In this document: piece after piece, positions 26,256 to 36,089 of the stretch
Position numbering within the stretch: the stretch's first letter is position 1
Layout of the letters: each line of letters opens with the position of its first letter
NCBI GenBank assembly: GCA_002722315.1
Contig: PBLG01000003.1
Location: 1 to 60,858, forward strand
Length of the DNA stretch: 60,858 bases
Origin: Lysobacterales bacterium
GTDB lineage: Bacteria > Pseudomonadota > Gammaproteobacteria > Xanthomonadales > Wenzhouxiangellaceae
Direction of reading: 5' to 3'
Translations under genes and position numbers: made by a program
Notes under the pieces: model-generated
Seen by the model: the letters and a program-made list of their open reading frames with translations, nothing else
Told to the model about the DNA's origin: nothing
Database searches by the model: none

Positions 26256-27725
26256 TCAGCGCCGTGGTATCACCGGGCCGCCCTGGCGCTTGAGCTTTTC
26301 AAGCATCTCCTCGCCGACGATGACATTCTTGGCGTCCTTGATCGACGAGCGCAGCACGGGCACGTCCGGCAGCGGCGGGTTGGCGACTCGGCCATCGGGT
26401 CCGACGTAGTGCCAGTGGCTGGCGCCCAGGAACAACAGGTCGTCGCCGGCGACCGTGCCGAAGGTCGGATTATCGAACGCCGGCAGCGCCTTGGCCATGG
26501 TCGCCAGGCTGGCGACCCGGGTGCCCGAGTCGTCGAGCTTCAGCCTGAGCACTCGCTGCGGCGTCACGCCGTTCTGGATGATCACAAGGTGTCCGTCCCA
26601 CTGGTAAAGCCCGTCGATGCCGCCCAGGTTGAGCGTTTCCGGGATGCCCAGGGCAAAACCCTGTCGGCCTTCGTCGAGATTGAAGAAGAACAGGCCGAGG
26701 TCGTAATCGGCCACGTACAGGCGCTTTTCGTCTTCCGATAACGCGATGCCGCGCAGACCGGTGAAGACCGGGGTACCGAGGAACGGCTGCGGACGTTCGT
26801 CTTCGGGACGCAGGCGATAGATCAACGGGGCGGAGCCGTCGGCGGCGTAGACCGTGCCGTCGGCGGCCTGCGCCATGGCGCCCAGCATGTGCTGTTGCCC
26901 GTCGGGCAGAACGCGGTACTCGCCGAGCTTTTCGCCTGTTTCGAGATCCAGCTTGATCAACGCCGTGCGCCCGAAGTCGGACGCGCGCGCACCGCGATAC
27001 TGGCCGGTGGAGCCGGTGGCCACCCACAGGTGACCGCGCGCCTCGTCGGCCAGCAGGTCGAATACGGCCATGAGTCCCGGCACGTTTTCAGAGTCGGCGA
27101 AGACGCTGAATTCGGCGTCGTCCCGGCCGCGCACCAGGATCAGCCCGTCGCGAACCGTACCGACGAAGATGCGTCCGGTGTCCGCGTCATGGGCCAGCGC
27201 CTCGGGCATCGGGTATTCGGCGTCGATGGTGAACACCTCGGTCGCCTGGCCGGCCGGCTCGGCGGCGCTTTTCATCAGGTCGCGCAGATGCGGATAGAGC
27301 GGGTACTTCCGCAGCGACTCGACTTCCTCGACCTGGTCCCAGTCGGCGGCCAGCCCCTGCTGCTGCATCCGCAGCATCATGTTGAAGGCTTGCGGCGTCT
27401 TGCCGGTCAGCGCGTAGCCCATCACGAGCTGGCGCATGAAATCGTAGTTGAACGGTCGCAGGCGGTGGAGATTCTCCAGCGCCGTGACCCATGCGGGGTG
27501 GTCCTCGGCCGCATAAGCCTCCGCGGCGCGCCGGTACCAGGTGGCCAGCTGCATCGCGGGCGTCGTCTGCTGCTGCGCCGGAGGCTGTGCTTGCCCTGGC
27601 GACTGCGACCCGGGTTGCGCGGCGGCTTGATCCGGCGACTGCGGCGACGCCGACTGCGCCAGGGCGAAAGCCGGGACAAGCGAAAGCATCGCGAACGCAA
27701 GAGAGATCAGGTACTTCGGTTTCAT
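26256..27725 (-). CDS. Secreted beta-propeller (SMP-30/NHL-like) protein with a helical N-terminal region
   Basis: A 489-residue exported protein. A signal peptide (cleavage likely after FALA near residue 24) is followed by a Gln/Pro/Ala-rich linker. A helical, TPR-like region spans about 55-150 (WYRRAAEAYAAEDHPAWV and ALTGKTPQAFNMML). A propeller-like region from about 165 onward has repeated blades such as TGRIFVGTVRDGLILV, GHLWVATGS, GTVYAADGS and KRLYVADYDLGLFFF. This suggests a periplasmic scaffold or lactonase-like protein; no catalytic residues are certain. It diverges from the Nudix gene. Confidence 0.72.
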   Translation of the reverse strand: MKPKYLISLAFAMLSLVPAFALAQSASPQSPDQAAAQPGSQSPGQAQPPAQQQTTPAMQLATWYRRAAEAYAAEDHPAWVTALENLHRLRPFNYDFMRQLVMGYALTGKTPQAFNMMLRMQQQGLAADWDQVEEVESLRKYPLYPHLRDLMKSAAEPAGQATEVFTIDAEYPMPEALAHDADTGRIFVGTVRDGLILVRGRDDAEFSVFADSENVPGLMAVFDLLADEARGHLWVATGSTGQYRGARASDFGRTALIKLDLETGEKLGEYRVLPDGQQHMLGAMAQAADGTVYAADGSAPLIYRLRPEDERPQPFLGTPVFTGLRGIALSEDEKRLYVADYDLGLFFFNLDEGRQGFALGIPETLNLGGIDGLYQWDGHLVIIQNGVTPQRVLRLKLDDSGTRVASLATMAKALPAFDNPTFGTVAGDDLLFLGASHWHYVGPDGRVANPPLPDVPVLRSSIKDAKNVIVGEEMLEKLKRQGGPVIPRR

Positions 27726-27886
27726 GGAATGCTCGATTTCGGGTTTGATTTGTGGAACAGGGGCGCGCCGGAGCCAATTTCGGCATTGCCGACCGCGCGC
27801 GGACAAGAATGCGACCGTGTTCATGCAAGAATGTTCACCGGCAAAGCGCAGCGCGCGATGCCGTCGGATCGCAAGCGGGGTGTCAC

Positions 27887-28417
27887 ATGAAGACGAAGAC
27901 GCATTATAAAGGCCGGTATCTGAGCCTTGTGGAACGCGATGACTGGGAGTTCGCGACGCGCACCAACCCGGTCGTGGCGGTGCTGGTGGCCTGGCTGCCC
28001 GATCACCGACTTGTGCTGGTCGAGCAGTACCGCAAGCCGATCGAGCGCATGACCATTGAACTTCCGGCCGGCCTGGTCGGCGAACAGCGCGACCAGGCCG
28101 ACGAATCGGTGCTGGCCGCTGCACACCGGGAACTGGTCGAGGAGACCGGCTATAGCGCCGGGAAGATCACCGAGATCATGCGCTGCCCGACCTCGGCCGG
28201 CATGACCGACGAAATCGCCGTGTTCCTGGCGGCCGGGGAACTGGAAAGGACCGGCCCCGGCGGCGGGGACGACAGCGAAGACATCACCGTCCACACCATC
28301 GAGCACGCTCGGATCGACGCCTGGCTTCGCGACCAGTACCGCCAGGGCAAGGCCATCGATCCCAAGATCTACACGGCGCTCTACTGGGGTGTCCCCGGCC
28401 TTGCCGGCGCCGGCTGA
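27887..28417 (+). CDS. Nudix hydrolase, ADP-ribose pyrophosphatase-like
   Basis: A 176-residue Nudix enzyme that probably cleaves ADP-ribose or a related nucleoside diphosphate derivative. The Nudix box is clear around residues 65-92: PAGLVGEQRDQ, then DESVLAAAHRELVEETGY, with the metal-binding REL-x-EE core intact. The spacing between the first Gly and first Glu is a few residues longer than the textbook pattern. The N terminus (YKGRYLSLVERDDWEF) and VLVEQYRKPIER are typical of ADPRase-type members. The ATG at 27887 follows a G-rich ribosome site. Confidence 0.86.
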   Translation: MKTKTHYKGRYLSLVERDDWEFATRTNPVVAVLVAWLPDHRLVLVEQYRKPIERMTIELPAGLVGEQRDQADESVLAAAHRELVEETGYSAGKITEIMRCPTSAGMTDEIAVFLAAGELERTGPGGGDDSEDITVHTIEHARIDAWLRDQYRQGKAIDPKIYTALYWGVPGLAGAG

Positions 28418-28459
28418 CGGACCGCGTCGATCCGCTTGCAGCGGCTGCCCGAGCCGCCG

Positions 28460-28927
28460 TCAGTTGATCGCCGCCACCACGCCGGCCGCCAGGCCCATGC
28501 CCGATGCAACCAGCAGCACGGTCCAGGTCAGCACCGTCCCGATCACCCGTGCCCGGCTCGCGCCGGCGCTGCGAGTGAGGCCCAGGGCGTGCGCGATCCG
28601 ACCGGAGAGCAGCAGCAGCCCCAGGACGTGCAGCGCCCAGGTCGGGACATTGCCGCCGAACTCGATCAGGGCGAGCAGCAGCAGGGCCAGCGGTACGTAT
28701 TCGCAGAAATTCGCCTGGGCACGCACCGCGCGCTCCAGCGCCTGGACCGAGCCCGTCCCGATGCCCACCTGGTGCCGCTGGCGCAACCGCACCACGTTGT
28801 AGGAAAGGCCGATCAGCAGCAGTGCAAGCAGCGACGTATAAAGCAGGACGACGGAGGAATACGCATGACCTGGGTGCCTCGTTGAGCCGTGGGAGATCGA
28901 TTGTACTTCGCCGATACGGGTTAGCAT
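28460..28927 (-). CDS. MAPEG family membrane protein
   Basis: A 155-residue four-helix membrane protein of the MAPEG (microsomal glutathione transferase-like) family. The family core is visible: LLYTSLLALLLIGLSYNVVR, the RAQANFCEYVPLALLLLAL motif (Asn-Phe-x-Glu-Tyr), and RIAHALGLTRS. Glutathione binding is plausible for the family. The only usable in-frame start is ATG 28927, which adds about 21 polar residues before the first helix; the true start may be a rare codon nearer HAYSSVV. A nested palindrome overlaps the start. Confidence 0.82.
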   Translation of the reverse strand: MLTRIGEVQSISHGSTRHPGHAYSSVVLLYTSLLALLLIGLSYNVVRLRQRHQVGIGTGSVQALERAVRAQANFCEYVPLALLLLALIEFGGNVPTWALHVLGLLLLSGRIAHALGLTRSAGASRARVIGTVLTWTVLLVASGMGLAAGVVAAIN

Positions 28928-28950
28928 TGTTCGATTGAATCGGGAACAAT
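28926..28950. promoter_or_regulatory. Nested palindrome between divergent MAPEG and DUF6164 genes
   Basis: ATTGTTC (28926-28932) and GAACAAT (28944-28950) form perfect seven-base arms. Inside them GATT (28933-28936) and AATC (28938-28941) form a second pair. The site overlaps the MAPEG start codon and lies 13 bp before the DUF6164 ATG. It could be an operator or an RNA hairpin on either transcript. Confidence 0.4.
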
Positions 28951-28962
28951 CCAGGAATCAGC

Positions 28963-29307
28963 ATGGCCAGAAGAATCCTTAATCTGCGTGGCGTCACGAT
29001 CGAGGAAGCCGAGGGCCTGCGCCAGGCGCTGGAGGCGGGAGGCGTAGAGTTCTATGAAACGCCGCCGTCGGCCTTCGGCATCAGCGCCGGCAGCATCTGG
29101 ATCTGCCGCGACGAAGAATTCGATCGGGCGAAGGAGATTTTCGACGCGTTCCAGCACGCTTTTGCCGCCGAGGCTCGCGAAAATCACGCGCCGGAATCGC
29201 TTGCCGACTACGCCAGGCGCAACCCGGGTCGAGTCGCAGGCTACACGGCCGCGGCGCTTGCAGTGCTGCTGGTGATGTTCTGGCCCGTGCTCCATCTGTG
29301 GGGTTGA
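28963..29307 (+). CDS. DUF6164 family small membrane protein
   Basis: A 114-residue protein. The first 70 residues form a small alpha/beta domain (RILNLRGVTIEEAEGLRQAL and WICRDEEFDRAKEIFDAF) that resembles the putative signal-transducing or DUF2007-like folds. One C-terminal membrane helix follows (about 90-112, AGYTAAALAVLLVMFWPVL). I match it to DUF6164 from memory of the family pattern. Function is unknown. It is divergent from the MAPEG gene and convergent with recQ. Confidence 0.68.
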   Translation: MARRILNLRGVTIEEAEGLRQALEAGGVEFYETPPSAFGISAGSIWICRDEEFDRAKEIFDAFQHAFAAEARENHAPESLADYARRNPGRVAGYTAAALAVLLVMFWPVLHLWG

Positions 29308-29378
29308 TCCCGGCAGGGCAAGCACGCTGAGCAACCGCTGAAATGACCGTCAACGACCGCGATGGCGGTTTTGCAGAG

Positions 29379-31193
29379 TTATCCGGAGGTTCCCGAATCC
29401 AGGCTGCGCAACCGATCCAGGAACGCCTGACCGTATTTCTCCAGCTTGTGGCGCCCGATGCCCTGCACGCCGGCCATCGCGTCGAGTGAATCGGGCCGTT
29501 CGGCAAGCAGGGCCTGGAGCGTGGCGTCGTGGAAAATCACGTACGGCGGCACGCCCTCTTCGCGCGCGATCTCCAACCTGAGCGCGCGCAGGCTGTCGAA
29601 GCCTTTCTGCTCGGTCGGGCCGAGATCCTTCGCCGGCGCGCCCCGGCGCTTTTTGCCGGCCGGTTTTCGCGGCGGATCCTGCCGCATCCTGAAAGAATCG
29701 TCGCCGCGCAGCAGCTCGCGTGCCGACGGATCCAGGCGCAAGCCGCCGTGTCCGTCGGGATCGGCGGCCAGCAGGCCGGCGGCAAGCAGCTGGCGAATCA
29801 GAGAGTGCCAGTACGCCGGCGGCTGCTCGGCGCCCAGCCCGAAGGTCGAGATTCGATCGTGCCCCAGGCTGCTCACGCGCTCGCTTTCCTTGCCCCTGAG
29901 CACGTCGACCAGGTGCCCGGCGCCGAAGCGCTGGCCGGTACGGTAGACGCAGGAAAGCGCCATGCGCGCGGGCTCGGTCGCGTCCACCCGCTTCGGCGGA
30001 TCGATGCAGTTGTCGCAGTTGCCGCAGTCGCCCGCATGGGTTTCGCCGAAATAGCCCAGCAGCGACGGACGTCGGCACTCGGACTGCTCGCAGTAACCCA
30101 GCAGCGCCTCCAGCCGCTGCCGTTCGATGCGCTGGCGCTCGTCGGAGAGCCCGGATTCGGCCAGCATCTGGCGCAGCCGATAGACGTCTTCCATCCCGTA
30201 CACCATCCAGGCGTCGGAAGGCAGGCCGTCGCGGCCGGCGCGGCCGGTTTCCTGGTAGTAGGCCTCGATCGAGCGCGGCAGGTCCATGTGCGCCACGAAG
30301 CGCACGTCGGGCTTGTCTATGCCCATGCCGAAGGCCACGGTGGCGACCACGATCAACCCCTCCTCGCGGATGAATCGATCCTGGTGCGTGCGCCGCTCGT
30401 CGCCGTCGAGTCCGGCGTGGTAGGGAAGCGCCGTGAATCCTTCCGCGTTCAACCATCCGGCGACCTGCTCGGAGCGCTTGCGCGAAAGGCAGTAGACGAT
30501 GCCGGACTCTCCCGCATGCTCGCGTCGGATGAAGTCGACCAGCTGGCTCCTCGCGTTGTGGCGCGGCTGCACCTTGTAGCGGATGTTCGGGCGGTCGAAG
30601 CTGTCGATGAATTTCTCGCAGCCGTCGGCAAACAGCGAGGCCGCGATCTCATCGCGTGTGCGGACGTCGGCCGTGGCGGTCAGAGCAATCCGCGGAACGC
30701 CGGGAAAATGCTCGGCCAGCGCGCCCAGCTGCAGGTATTCGGGCCGAAAATCGTGCCCCCATTGCGAAACGCAGTGCGCCTCGTCGATGGCCAGCAGCGC
30801 GATCTGCACCTGCTTGAGGCGGCCCAGCATGCGCCGCTGCATCAGGCGCTCCGGCGCCACGTAGAGCAGGTCGAGTTCGCCGCCGTTCAGGGCCTGCTCG
30901 ACCCGCTGCTGCTCGTCGGGCGGCAGACTGGAGTTGAGCACCTCGGCACGTACCCCGAAGGCCTTGAGCGCCTCGACCTGGTCGCGCATCAGCGCGATCA
31001 GCGGCGAGACCACGACGCAGGTGCCGGGTCGTACCAGTGCCGGGATCTGGTAGCACAGCGACTTGCCGCCGCCGGTGGGCATCAGCACCAGCGCGTTCCT
31101 GCCCTCGGTGACCGCGCGAACGATCGCCTCCTGGCAGCCGCGAAAACCGCCGAAGCCGAACACCTCGCGCAGCACCTCGTGGGCCTGCCGCAT
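29379..31193 (-). CDS. recQ: ATP-dependent DNA helicase RecQ
   Basis: A 3'-5' superfamily 2 helicase in recombination and replication repair. The 604-residue protein has the full RecQ layout. The helicase core holds [16 protein letters not shown] (motif I), [18 protein letters not shown] (II), ALTATAD (III), GIVYCLSRK (IV) and [10 protein letters not shown] (VI). The RQC zinc cysteines (C-R-R, CGNCDNC) lie near residues 375-400 and an HRDC domain occupies about 525-600. ATG 31193 is chosen; a TTG at 31238 overlapping the hemH stop would add 15 residues. recQ directly follows hemH. Confidence 0.95.
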   Translation of the reverse strand: MRQAHEVLREVFGFGGFRGCQEAIVRAVTEGRNALVLMPTGGGKSLCYQIPALVRPGTCVVVSPLIALMRDQVEALKAFGVRAEVLNSSLPPDEQQRVEQALNGGELDLLYVAPERLMQRRMLGRLKQVQIALLAIDEAHCVSQWGHDFRPEYLQLGALAEHFPGVPRIALTATADVRTRDEIAASLFADGCEKFIDSFDRPNIRYKVQPRHNARSQLVDFIRREHAGESGIVYCLSRKRSEQVAGWLNAEGFTALPYHAGLDGDERRTHQDRFIREEGLIVVATVAFGMGIDKPDVRFVAHMDLPRSIEAYYQETGRAGRDGLPSDAWMVYGMEDVYRLRQMLAESGLSDERQRIERQRLEALLGYCEQSECRRPSLLGYFGETHAGDCGNCDNCIDPPKRVDATEPARMALSCVYRTGQRFGAGHLVDVLRGKESERVSSLGHDRISTFGLGAEQPPAYWHSLIRQLLAAGLLAADPDGHGGLRLDPSARELLRGDDSFRMRQDPPRKPAGKKRRGAPAKDLGPTEQKGFDSLRALRLEIAREEGVPPYVIFHDATLQALLAERPDSLDAMAGVQGIGRHKLEKYGQAFLDRLRSLDSGTSG

Positions 31194-31234
31194 CGCTTCG
31201 GCCGGCGCCTGGGTAGATTGGGAGACTGCTCGGC

Positions 31235-32365
31235 TCAATGCTCCAGGCCCAGCGAGCGGGCCGCGGCCTCGGCCCGCCCGGCGCGCTCGACCAGGGTTTG
31301 GTCGCTCAATGCGGCCTGCTTGCCGAATTCGGGCCATCCCTGGCCATGGCGCCAGCACAGTTCGGACAGCACGCGGGCGTGATCCGGCTCGGCGTTGAGC
31401 GCCGGAATGTACTCGAGCTTCTCACCGCCGGCATGCTCGAACGCCTCGCGGTTCTCCACGCCGATCTCGTCGATGGTTTCCAGGCAGTCGACGGCGAATC
31501 CCGGGCAGACCACCTGGACGTGCTTGACGCCTTCGGCGGCCAGGCCCAGCAGCGTCTCGTCGGTGTAGGGCTTGAGCCATTCCTCGCGCCCGAGCCGGGA
31601 CTGGAAGGTTACCTGCCAGGCCCCGGGATCCAGCTTCAACCGTGCCGCGATGCGGCGCGCCGAGGACTGGCACTCACAGTAATAGGGGTCGCCCTTGAGC
31701 AGGTATTTCTTCGGGATGCCGTGAAACGAGAACAGCAGCTTCTCCGGTTTGCCGTGCGCGTCCTGGTGGGCGCGAATCCGGTCTGCAATCGCCTCGACCC
31801 AGGCTTCGTCGTAGTGATAATGAGTGATGAACCGCAGTTCGGGAAGCCAGCGCACCTTCTTCAGCGCGTTCGCCAGGCCGTCGAACACGCTGGCCGTGGT
31901 GGTCGCGGAATACTGCGGATACATCGGCAGCACGATCAGGCGCTGGACGTTGTCGGCCCGGGCCTGCTCGAGCGCCTCGGCAATGCCCGGACTGCCGTAG
32001 CGCATGGCCGGGTAGACGCGGACCTGCGGCTGGCTGCGCTCGAACTCGTGAGCCATCGCGCGGGCCAGGTCGCGGGTGTGGAACAAAAGCGGGGATCCGC
32101 GCTCGGTCCAGACCCGGCGATAGGCCTCGGCCGACCGCGGCGACCGGAACGGCACGATGATCAGGTTGAGGATCATCCACCAGATGGGCCGCGGCACCTC
32201 GACGACGCGCCGATCCCAGAGAAACTCGCGAAGGTACTTGCGCAACGCCGAAGCATCGGGACGGTCCGGCGTGCCGAGATTGGCAAGCAGGATTCCCGCG
32301 CGCGGGGCCAGCGTGTGCGCGGAGAGTTCGCGCGCTTCCCGCACGGACTTGATCGGATCGGCCAT
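31235..32365 (-). CDS. hemH: Ferrochelatase
   Basis: Inserts ferrous iron into protoporphyrin IX, the last step of heme synthesis. The 376-residue protein carries [15 protein letters not shown] at the N terminus, the [14 protein letters not shown] segment, the active-site histidine in [44 protein letters not shown] and the late [15 protein letters not shown] with its glutamate. It is slightly longer than E. coli HemH (320) through both termini. It is divergent from the secreted gene at 32484 and sits upstream of recQ. Confidence 0.95.
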   Translation of the reverse strand: MADPIKSVREARELSAHTLAPRAGILLANLGTPDRPDASALRKYLREFLWDRRVVEVPRPIWWMILNLIIVPFRSPRSAEAYRRVWTERGSPLLFHTRDLARAMAHEFERSQPQVRVYPAMRYGSPGIAEALEQARADNVQRLIVLPMYPQYSATTTASVFDGLANALKKVRWLPELRFITHYHYDEAWVEAIADRIRAHQDAHGKPEKLLFSFHGIPKKYLLKGDPYYCECQSSARRIAARLKLDPGAWQVTFQSRLGREEWLKPYTDETLLGLAAEGVKHVQVVCPGFAVDCLETIDEIGVENREAFEHAGGEKLEYIPALNAEPDHARVLSELCWRHGQGWPEFGKQAALSDQTLVERAGRAEAAARSLGLEH

Positions 32366-32414
32366 TTTCGTATCCCAGCTGAACGAAAGTCGAGTTTACC
32401 GGTACGGGCGTGGA

Positions 32415-32444
32415 TTGTGCTCATAGCCTGGTATCTGCTAATAT
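32415..32444 (+). promoter_or_regulatory. Predicted promoter upstream of the secreted-protein gene and tatABC
   Basis: TTGTGC (32415-32420), 18 bp, TAATAT (32439-32444). The leader to the ATG at 32484 would be about 33 bases and holds GGAGGG at 32447-32452. Moderate match only. Confidence 0.45.
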
Positions 32445-32483
32445 CCGGAGGGTCGGAGAAATCTAAATACAAGAATCAATACG

Positions 32484-33440
32484 ATGAAGTCGGTGTGCCT
32501 GGCAAAATCTGTCCTCGCGCTTGCGCTGCTGCTGGCGCACGTGATCGCGTGGGCGCAGCCGACCGGGCTTGCGGTGAACTCACGCGGCTTCACGGCCGAG
32601 GAAGACATCCACGTACTCTGGCGCGTCGACCTTTCCAGCGGACAGGTCCAGCGCATCGGCCAGACCGGCTTCATCGACATGGAAGGTCTTGCGCTGGACG
32701 CCGAAGGCACTCTTTACGGCGCCGACGACGAGACCAAGACGCTGGTCACGGTCAATGTCAACAGCGGTTTTTCCAGCCCCGTCGGGGGCCTCCGCAACAA
32801 CATGGGCATGCCGCTCGCGCAACCGATGGACTTCGGCATGACCTTCACCTGCGACGGTGAATTGCTGGTGAGCTCCGATACCGAGCGCAGCCTGTTCAGC
32901 GCATCGCTTGACACCGGCCGCCTGCAGCGCATCGGACAGGCCGGCAGCCTCGGCGCCCCGATCACCGACCTGGCCAGCTGGGGCGGACAGGTCTACGGCA
33001 TCGGGCAGGGCCTGGCCGGCGAAGACGGCATGTTCACCACCGATGCGCCCAACCTGTACCGGATCGATCCGGTCAACGGCACGGCCGAATTCATCGGCTC
33101 GCTGGGCGAGGCCGTACTCCCCTACGCCAATGCCGGCCTGGCTTTCGACGACGCCGGCAACCTGTGGGCGATCACGGATCGCCGCGCCAACGGTATCCCC
33201 GACATCGAATCCGAGATTCTCCGGATCGACCTGGAAACCGGCCGGGCGCAGAAAACCGCGGACGCCGCGCTGGTCGGCTTCGAATCGCTCGCCATTGCGC
33301 CGCCTGGCGGTTGCGAGCCCGACACCGGCACGCTGCCGGACCCGGAAATCATCCCCGCCGGCAATCCGCTTGGACTCACGATCATGGCGCTGCTCATGCT
33401 GATGGCGTCCTGGTGGACGCTCTACATCCGGCAGCGGTAG
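32484..33440 (+). CDS. Secreted propeller-like protein with a C-terminal membrane anchor/sorting-like tail
   Basis: A 318-residue exported protein: signal peptide to about residue 24 (ending AWAQ), then repeated segments of the type [30 protein letters not shown] and [15 protein letters not shown], characteristic of DUF4394/propeller folds. The last 30 residues read [18 protein letters not shown], then a few residues and a basic end. This is the layout of IPTL-CTERM-type anchors (a Pro motif, one hydrophobic helix, basic tail), although the consensus motif is only partly matched. It lies 43 bp upstream of tatA. Confidence 0.68.
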   Translation: MKSVCLAKSVLALALLLAHVIAWAQPTGLAVNSRGFTAEEDIHVLWRVDLSSGQVQRIGQTGFIDMEGLALDAEGTLYGADDETKTLVTVNVNSGFSSPVGGLRNNMGMPLAQPMDFGMTFTCDGELLVSSDTERSLFSASLDTGRLQRIGQAGSLGAPITDLASWGGQVYGIGQGLAGEDGMFTTDAPNLYRIDPVNGTAEFIGSLGEAVLPYANAGLAFDDAGNLWAITDRRANGIPDIESEILRIDLETGRAQKTADAALVGFESLAIAPPGGCEPDTGTLPDPEIIPAGNPLGLTIMALLMLMASWWTLYIRQR

Positions 33441-33483
33441 AATAAGCCTCCAGATACCCGCTCGCCAAACGGAGAGAAACGCC

Positions 33484-33711
33484 ATGTTGGGCAATATAGG
33501 TCCCATGCAGCTGCTGATCATTTTCCTGATCGTGCTGCTGATCTTCGGCACCAAGAAACTGCGCAATGTCGGCGGTGACCTCGGTTCTGCCATACGCGAC
33601 TTCCGCAAGGGCATGAGCAACGAAGACGAGCACGCCGAGGGCAAGGACGATTCGTCCGAGAAATCGGCTTCTTCGGAATCGGGCGACGATTCCGGCAAAT
33701 CGAAACCCTGA
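33484..33711 (+). CDS. tatA: Sec-independent protein translocase subunit TatA
   Basis: Pore-forming component of the twin-arginine translocase. The 75-residue protein has one membrane helix at about 6-23 ([20 protein letters not shown]), the conserved FGxKKL hinge, an amphipathic helix ([12 protein letters not shown]) and an acidic Ser/Asp/Lys-rich tail. It is the first gene of a tatA-tatB-tatC run, with three bases to tatB. Confidence 0.95.
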   Translation: MLGNIGPMQLLIIFLIVLLIFGTKKLRNVGGDLGSAIRDFRKGMSNEDEHAEGKDDSSEKSASSESGDDSGKSKP

Positions 33712-33714
33712 TCG

Positions 33715-34023
33715 ATGGGCGGCGCCGGCTTCACCGAGATGCTGCTGCTGGCAGTCATCGCCCTGATCGTGGTCGGCCCGCAAAGACTCCCCAGGATTGC
33801 CCGCACTGTCGGGAAGCTGACACGCCAGGCGCGCAACGCCTGGCAAGGCCTGCAGTCGGAGCTCCAGGCCGAGCTGGATGCCGACCACAACCGAAAAATC
33901 ATGGAAGCCACCCAGGCCCGGGCAAATCCGCCCGAGTCTTCCGAGCAAGCCTCGACTGAAGAGCCGCCCCCCGAAACCGCCAGCGAAAATACCAGGCCAG
34001 ATGAGTCAGCCGATCGAAACTGA
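33715..34023 (+). CDS. tatB: Sec-independent protein translocase subunit TatB
   Basis: Substrate-receptor partner of TatC. The 102-residue protein shows the TatB-type start GFTEMLLLAVIALIVVGPQRLP with the Glu at residue 8 and the Gly-Pro hinge that separate it from TatA. An amphipathic helix (TVGKLTRQARNAWQG) and an acidic, Pro/Glu-rich tail follow. It is shorter than E. coli TatB (171) only in the tail. Its end overlaps tatC by 23 bases. Confidence 0.93.
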   Translation: MGGAGFTEMLLLAVIALIVVGPQRLPRIARTVGKLTRQARNAWQGLQSELQAELDADHNRKIMEATQARANPPESSEQASTEEPPPETASENTRPDESADRN

Positions 34024-34774
34024 CCAGGAACTGTCGCTGATAGACCACCTGCTGGAGCTCAGGAACCGGCTGATCCGTTCGGTCGTTGTCATCGCGGTGG
34101 CCATGCTGGCGATGGCGCCGTTCGCCCGCAAGCTCTACACGATCATCTCCGAGCCGCTGGTATCCCGGTTGCCGGAAGGCACCAGCATGATCGCCATCGA
34201 CGTCGCCTCGCCTATATTCGCGCCGTTCAAGCTGATCCTGATCCTGGCCATCCTGGTGGCCATGCCCTACGTGATCTACCAGGCCTGGTCGTTCGTCGCC
34301 CCGGGCCTCTACCAGCACGAAAAGCGCATCGCCAAACCATTGCTGGCCGCCGCCACGGTGCTGTTCTACCTCGGCTGCCTGTTCGCCTATTTCATCGTGC
34401 TGCCGGTGATCTTCACCTTCATCACCAAGATTGCGCCCGAGGGGGTGGCGGTGATGACCGACATCAACCGCTACCTCGATTTCGTGCTGGTGATGTTCCT
34501 GGCCTTCGGCTTCTCGTTCGAGGTGCCCGTTGTGACCGTCGTGCTGGTGGCCATCGGCGTGGTCACACCGGACGACCTGGCCAGGATGCGCGGCTACGTG
34601 GTCGTCGGCGTGTTCTTCATCGCCATGCTGATCACCCCGCCGGACATGATCTCGCAGACCCTGCTGGCGCTGCCGGTCTGGGCCCTGTACGAGATCGGCA
34701 TCGTTTTCTCCCGGATGGTGCACCGCGAGCGAACCGAAGAAGACGAAGCCCGCGAAACGGGCCCGGCCGAATGA
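34001..34774 (+). CDS. tatC: Sec-independent protein translocase subunit TatC
   Basis: Six-helix core of the twin-arginine translocase that binds signal peptides. The 257-residue protein shows LIDHLLELRNRLIRS at the N terminus, the conserved AWSFVAPGLYQHEKR loop, LGCLFAYFIVLP, FGFSFEVPVV and ITPPDMISQTLLALPVWALYE. Its ATG at 34001 lies within the last codons of tatB, which implies coupled translation. Confidence 0.96.
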   Translation: MSQPIETDQELSLIDHLLELRNRLIRSVVVIAVAMLAMAPFARKLYTIISEPLVSRLPEGTSMIAIDVASPIFAPFKLILILAILVAMPYVIYQAWSFVAPGLYQHEKRIAKPLLAAATVLFYLGCLFAYFIVLPVIFTFITKIAPEGVAVMTDINRYLDFVLVMFLAFGFSFEVPVVTVVLVAIGVVTPDDLARMRGYVVVGVFFIAMLITPPDMISQTLLALPVWALYEIGIVFSRMVHRERTEEDEARETGPAE

Positions 34775-34792
34775 GCGGCTTTTCCTCCTGAC

Positions 34793-35926
34793 TCAGGCGC
34801 CGCCGCCCGAGATCGTCTGCCAGAACGCGTCCACGCAGATCGCGCCCAGCTTGCGGCTTCGGCCCGGCGACCAGCCGACCTCGGGCATGGGATGGTTGGC
34901 GGCATCCTTGAACGGCATTTCCAGCGTCATCGCCAGGCAGCCGAACGTTTCGGCGACGTAGTCGGTGCACTTGCGCAGGTCGGCGGAGCCCGGCGCGTCG
35001 CGGTCGTAGCCGAACTCGGTCTGGAAGTCCGGGCTGATCCGGGCCAATAGCGACTTGAACGCCTTCAGGTCGTTCTCCATCGCGTCGTTCCAGCGCGCCA
35101 CGCCCTCGCCGCCGGCGATGAAGTTGTACGGCAACGCCTCGTCGCCGTGTACGTCCAGCGCAATGTCGACGCCGGTTTCGTGCATCCGTTCGCGCACGTA
35201 GTAGACCTCGGGCGAGGTCTCCGGATCCGGGTCGCGCCAGGCACGGTTGAGGTTCACGCCGTGGGCGTTGACCCGCAGGTGACCGCGAACGCTGCCGTCC
35301 GGGTTCATGTTCGGCACCAGGTAGATCACGGCGTGATCGAGCAGCGCGCGCGCTACGCCGTCTTCGGGATCCAGCAGCCGGTCGAGGAATCCCTCGACCC
35401 ACCATTCGGCCATGCTTTCGCCCGGATGCTGGCGCGCGGTGATCCAGATCCGCTTGTGTCCGGCGGTCTCGTCGCCGATCTTCAGCAGGGTCAGAGCGCG
35501 GCCGTCCGGCGTCGCGCACAACACCTCGGTGCGCACCCGTTCGGATTCGGCGGCGTCGCCGATCAGCCACTGGTGGCGCTCGTAGCTGTAGGGCGCGAAA
35601 TAGGCGTAGAAGACCTGGTCGGTCGGCGGTTCGTGCGAGATCACCAGCTGCTTGCCGTCGAACGCGGTCGGCACGCGGAACCAGTCTTCGCCGTCGATCG
35701 ACGCGACCGCCTGGTAGTCGTGAAAACCGTCCGGATAGGACATCTCGCCGGCGTTCTCGATCGTCATCGTGCAACGCTTGCCGGCGGCGTTGGACAGCTG
35801 GAAACAGAACCACTGGGCGTGCTCGCCGCCTTCGTCGCGCCTGATTTTCAGGCGAATGTCGGCGGCGACTTCGGCCTTGACGACTTCGATGTTGCCGGCG
35901 TCGAACCGGCTGGAGATCTGGATCAT
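34793..35926 (-). CDS. M14-family zinc carboxypeptidase (cytosolic CCP6-like)
   Basis: A 377-residue protein without a signal peptide, consisting of an N-terminal beta domain (about 1-120) and an M14 catalytic domain. Zinc ligands are visible in ARQHPGESMAEWW (His and Glu near residue 168) and DVHGDEALPYNF; the catalytic Glu lies in MTLEMPFKDA. NMNPDGSVRGHLRVNAHGVNLNR is the substrate loop typical of the cytosolic carboxypeptidase group. Some bacterial relatives trim C-terminal residues, but the target here is unknown. It converges on tatC. Confidence 0.87.
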   Translation of the reverse strand: MIQISSRFDAGNIEVVKAEVAADIRLKIRRDEGGEHAQWFCFQLSNAAGKRCTMTIENAGEMSYPDGFHDYQAVASIDGEDWFRVPTAFDGKQLVISHEPPTDQVFYAYFAPYSYERHQWLIGDAAESERVRTEVLCATPDGRALTLLKIGDETAGHKRIWITARQHPGESMAEWWVEGFLDRLLDPEDGVARALLDHAVIYLVPNMNPDGSVRGHLRVNAHGVNLNRAWRDPDPETSPEVYYVRERMHETGVDIALDVHGDEALPYNFIAGGEGVARWNDAMENDLKAFKSLLARISPDFQTEFGYDRDAPGSADLRKCTDYVAETFGCLAMTLEMPFKDAANHPMPEVGWSPGRSRKLGAICVDAFWQTISGGGA

Positions 35927-36059
35927 TGTTTTTCCCGGCCACCTTCGTGGCGACGTTGGCTTGGTATTGGACCGATTCTAACGTGGCGACGGTTGTTGAT
36001 TTCAAATTCCAACTGCCATTTCAAAATCTTTTCGCCTCGCGCTGCGCGCATGCAGGCGA

Positions 36060-36089
36060 CCTACTTTTGTCAGTCGCGACAAAAGTAGG
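36060..36089. repeat. Extragenic palindrome CCTACTTTTGTC/GACAAAAGTAGG
   Basis: Perfect 12-base arms (36060-36071 and 36078-36089) around a six-base centre, followed by CAAAAGCGCTTTTT. I recognise this as a type of palindrome that recurs in intergenic DNA of xanthomonad-like genomes. It lies in the gene-free stretch 35927-36525. The remainder of that stretch, about 36100-36480, is lower in GC than its surroundings and holds nothing I can identify. Confidence 0.7.
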
